Shown: positions 63,287 to 64,000 of the stretch, in pieces
Position numbering within the stretch: the first letter of the stretch is position 1
Layout: each line of letters starts with the position of its first letter
NCBI RefSeq assembly: GCF_010119245.1
Contig: NZ_WNKG01000005.1
Location: forward strand, 1 to 64,000
Origin: Cyclobacterium salsum
GTDB lineage: Bacteria; Bacteroidota; Bacteroidia; Cytophagales; Cyclobacteriaceae
DNA length: 64,000 bases
Direction of reading: 5' to 3'
Made by a program: the position numbers and the translations under genes
The notes under the pieces: model-generated
The model's input: the letters and a program-made list of their open reading frames with translations, nothing else
What the model was told of the DNA's origin: nothing
Databases searched by the model: none

Positions 63287-63538
63287 ATGATGAAAACTGG
63301 TTTGAAATATCTGATAGCCTCTGTACTGATGTTGGTTTTGACCCTTCCGCAGGTCGTGGCGCAATGTGCCATGTGTCGGGCCACCATTGAAAATAATGTT
63401 AGCAATGGTGATACTACGGTGGGAGCCGGGTTGAATTTGGGTATTCTTTATTTATTCCTTGCCCCATACCTTCTTTTATCGGTTATTGCCTTTTTTTGGT
63501 ATAGGAAGGCAAAAAGGAAGAAAAAGCTAACCTTTTAA
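63287..63538 (+). CDS. Small CxxC membrane protein of unknown function
   Basis: The 83-residue protein has a signal-like helix ending VVAQ, then CAMCRAT (a CxxC pair), one more membrane helix (LGILYLFLAPYLLLSVIAFFW) and a basic tail (KAKRKKK). The CxxC would face outside the membrane and could bind copper or act in thiol chemistry. It follows Sco and DUF420, suggesting oxidase assembly, but I know no established function. Confidence 0.6.
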   Translation: MMKTGLKYLIASVLMLVLTLPQVVAQCAMCRATIENNVSNGDTTVGAGLNLGILYLFLAPYLLLSVIAFFWYRKAKRKKKLTF

Positions 63539-63678
63539 CGCAAAAAGCGAATCCAGCCATTTTCAGATTAGGTCTAATCTCTAGTGCATTGATTTTTTCC
63601 TCTATTGGGTTATTTTTTGAATAAAGTAGAACAGATTTTGCTTGTTTGCACCTAGCTTTACTGATTGCCCCAATCGCG

Positions 63679-64000
63679 ATGCTAAAAAAAAGAAGGATAC
63701 TGTTAGTCGTTTTTATTCTCATGTTAGGGATCGTCTTGTCCTTGAATTTTTTTCTTGGGGGCGAAAAAGATCGGGACACGGCCTTTTATACTTCCCAGCT
63801 GGAAGAGCGAATGGCCGAAGTGATACAGCACTTTGATGAAGATTATATTCAACTTGTAACGGCCAATCCGTCAACTGATGAGTTAACCTTTGCTTCCCTT
63901 ACTTTTTCTCATCACTATCCCTATTATATTTTTACAAAAGAAGGAGATCTTCATTACTGGTCAGACATAGAAATGGTGCCGCAGTTCGAAAATCTGAATT
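63679..64000 (+). CDS. Membrane protein, probable sensor histidine kinase N-terminus (partial)
   Basis: An ATG-started frame runs off the right edge after 107 codons. It has an N-terminal membrane helix (RRILLVVFILMLGIVLSLNFF), then an extracytoplasmic region (LEERMAEVIQHFDEDYIQLV, FSHHYPYYIFTKEGDLHYW). This resembles the sensor part of membrane histidine kinases in this phylum, but no kinase motif is within the window. The reading frame is incomplete at 64000. Confidence 0.55.
   Translation, partial: MLKKRRILLVVFILMLGIVLSLNFFLGGEKDRDTAFYTSQLEERMAEVIQHFDEDYIQLVTANPSTDELTFASLTFSHHYPYYIFTKEGDLHYWSDIEMVPQFENLN

Overview
The window reads as chromosomal DNA of an aerobic Bacteroidota bacterium, most likely a Cytophagales/Cyclobacteriaceae-type organism. 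The evidence is an alternative complex III (ActA-F) gene set joined to an aa3-type oxidase, a LytTR/LytS-type two-component pair, a TonB-dependent receptor with a carboxypeptidase-like N-terminal domain, a large TamB, a six-domain ribosomal S1, and several matches to the Bacteroidota promoter consensus (TTTG, about 19 bp, TAnnTTTG). The taxonomic placement is inference from gene content; no rRNA is present.

Layout. 1-8000 is a worn accessory stretch: tRNA-Pro, a degenerate tRNA copy, tRNA-Asn, a 3' remnant of a BrnA antitoxin gene, a purple-acid-phosphatase-like enzyme, a lipoprotein, a 3' remnant of a LytTR regulator gene, a PAS histidine kinase, an intact BrnA antitoxin beside a frameshifted BrnT toxin, and an intact LytTR/LytS pair with a secreted protein. 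8976-14129 (minus) is a sugar-acid cassette: GntP permease, DenD-like dehydrogenase, an SDR, and an FG-GAP/VCBS lipoprotein. 14300-20629 (plus) holds a LOG protein, a lytic transglycosylase, an AsmA-like protein and UvrA. 20781-26134 (plus) holds a beta-helix-type lipoprotein, a TonB-dependent receptor and a secreted protein with a transglutaminase-like Cys-His-Asp arrangement, followed by palindromic REP-like repeats. 26542-33768 (minus) holds three periplasmic folding factors (two PpiC-type isomerases and a SurA-like lipoprotein) and an RsbU/RsbV/RsbW-type partner-switching module. 33992-41541 holds a CBS/HEPN-like protein, a YdcF protein, a photolyase and TamB.

41585-44357 (plus) is a tightly overlapped tsaD-smpB-NlpC/P60-HNH run. 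The NlpC/P60 member has lost both its catalytic cysteine and histidine. It is followed by rpsA with its own promoter and a structured leader, then tRNA-Cys on the other strand.

47028-63538 (plus) is a respiratory supercluster: ActABCDEF (quinol oxidation), CoxB and CoxA, heme A synthase and heme O synthase, two subunit III proteins, subunit IV, a terminator-like hairpin, then Sco (CuA assembly), a DUF420 membrane protein and a small CxxC membrane protein. Together these would encode a quinol-to-oxygen supercomplex and much of its assembly machinery. A truncated membrane protein, probably a sensor kinase, runs off the right edge.

No CRISPR array, complete insertion sequence or prophage was seen. 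The observations most worth a second look are the pseudo-NlpC/P60 protein coupled to smpB, the CBS/HEPN-like protein, the broken BrnT beside an intact BrnA with a second brnA remnant, the lipoprotein/TonB receptor/Cys-His-Asp protein triad, and the degenerate tRNA with an eight-base anticodon loop.
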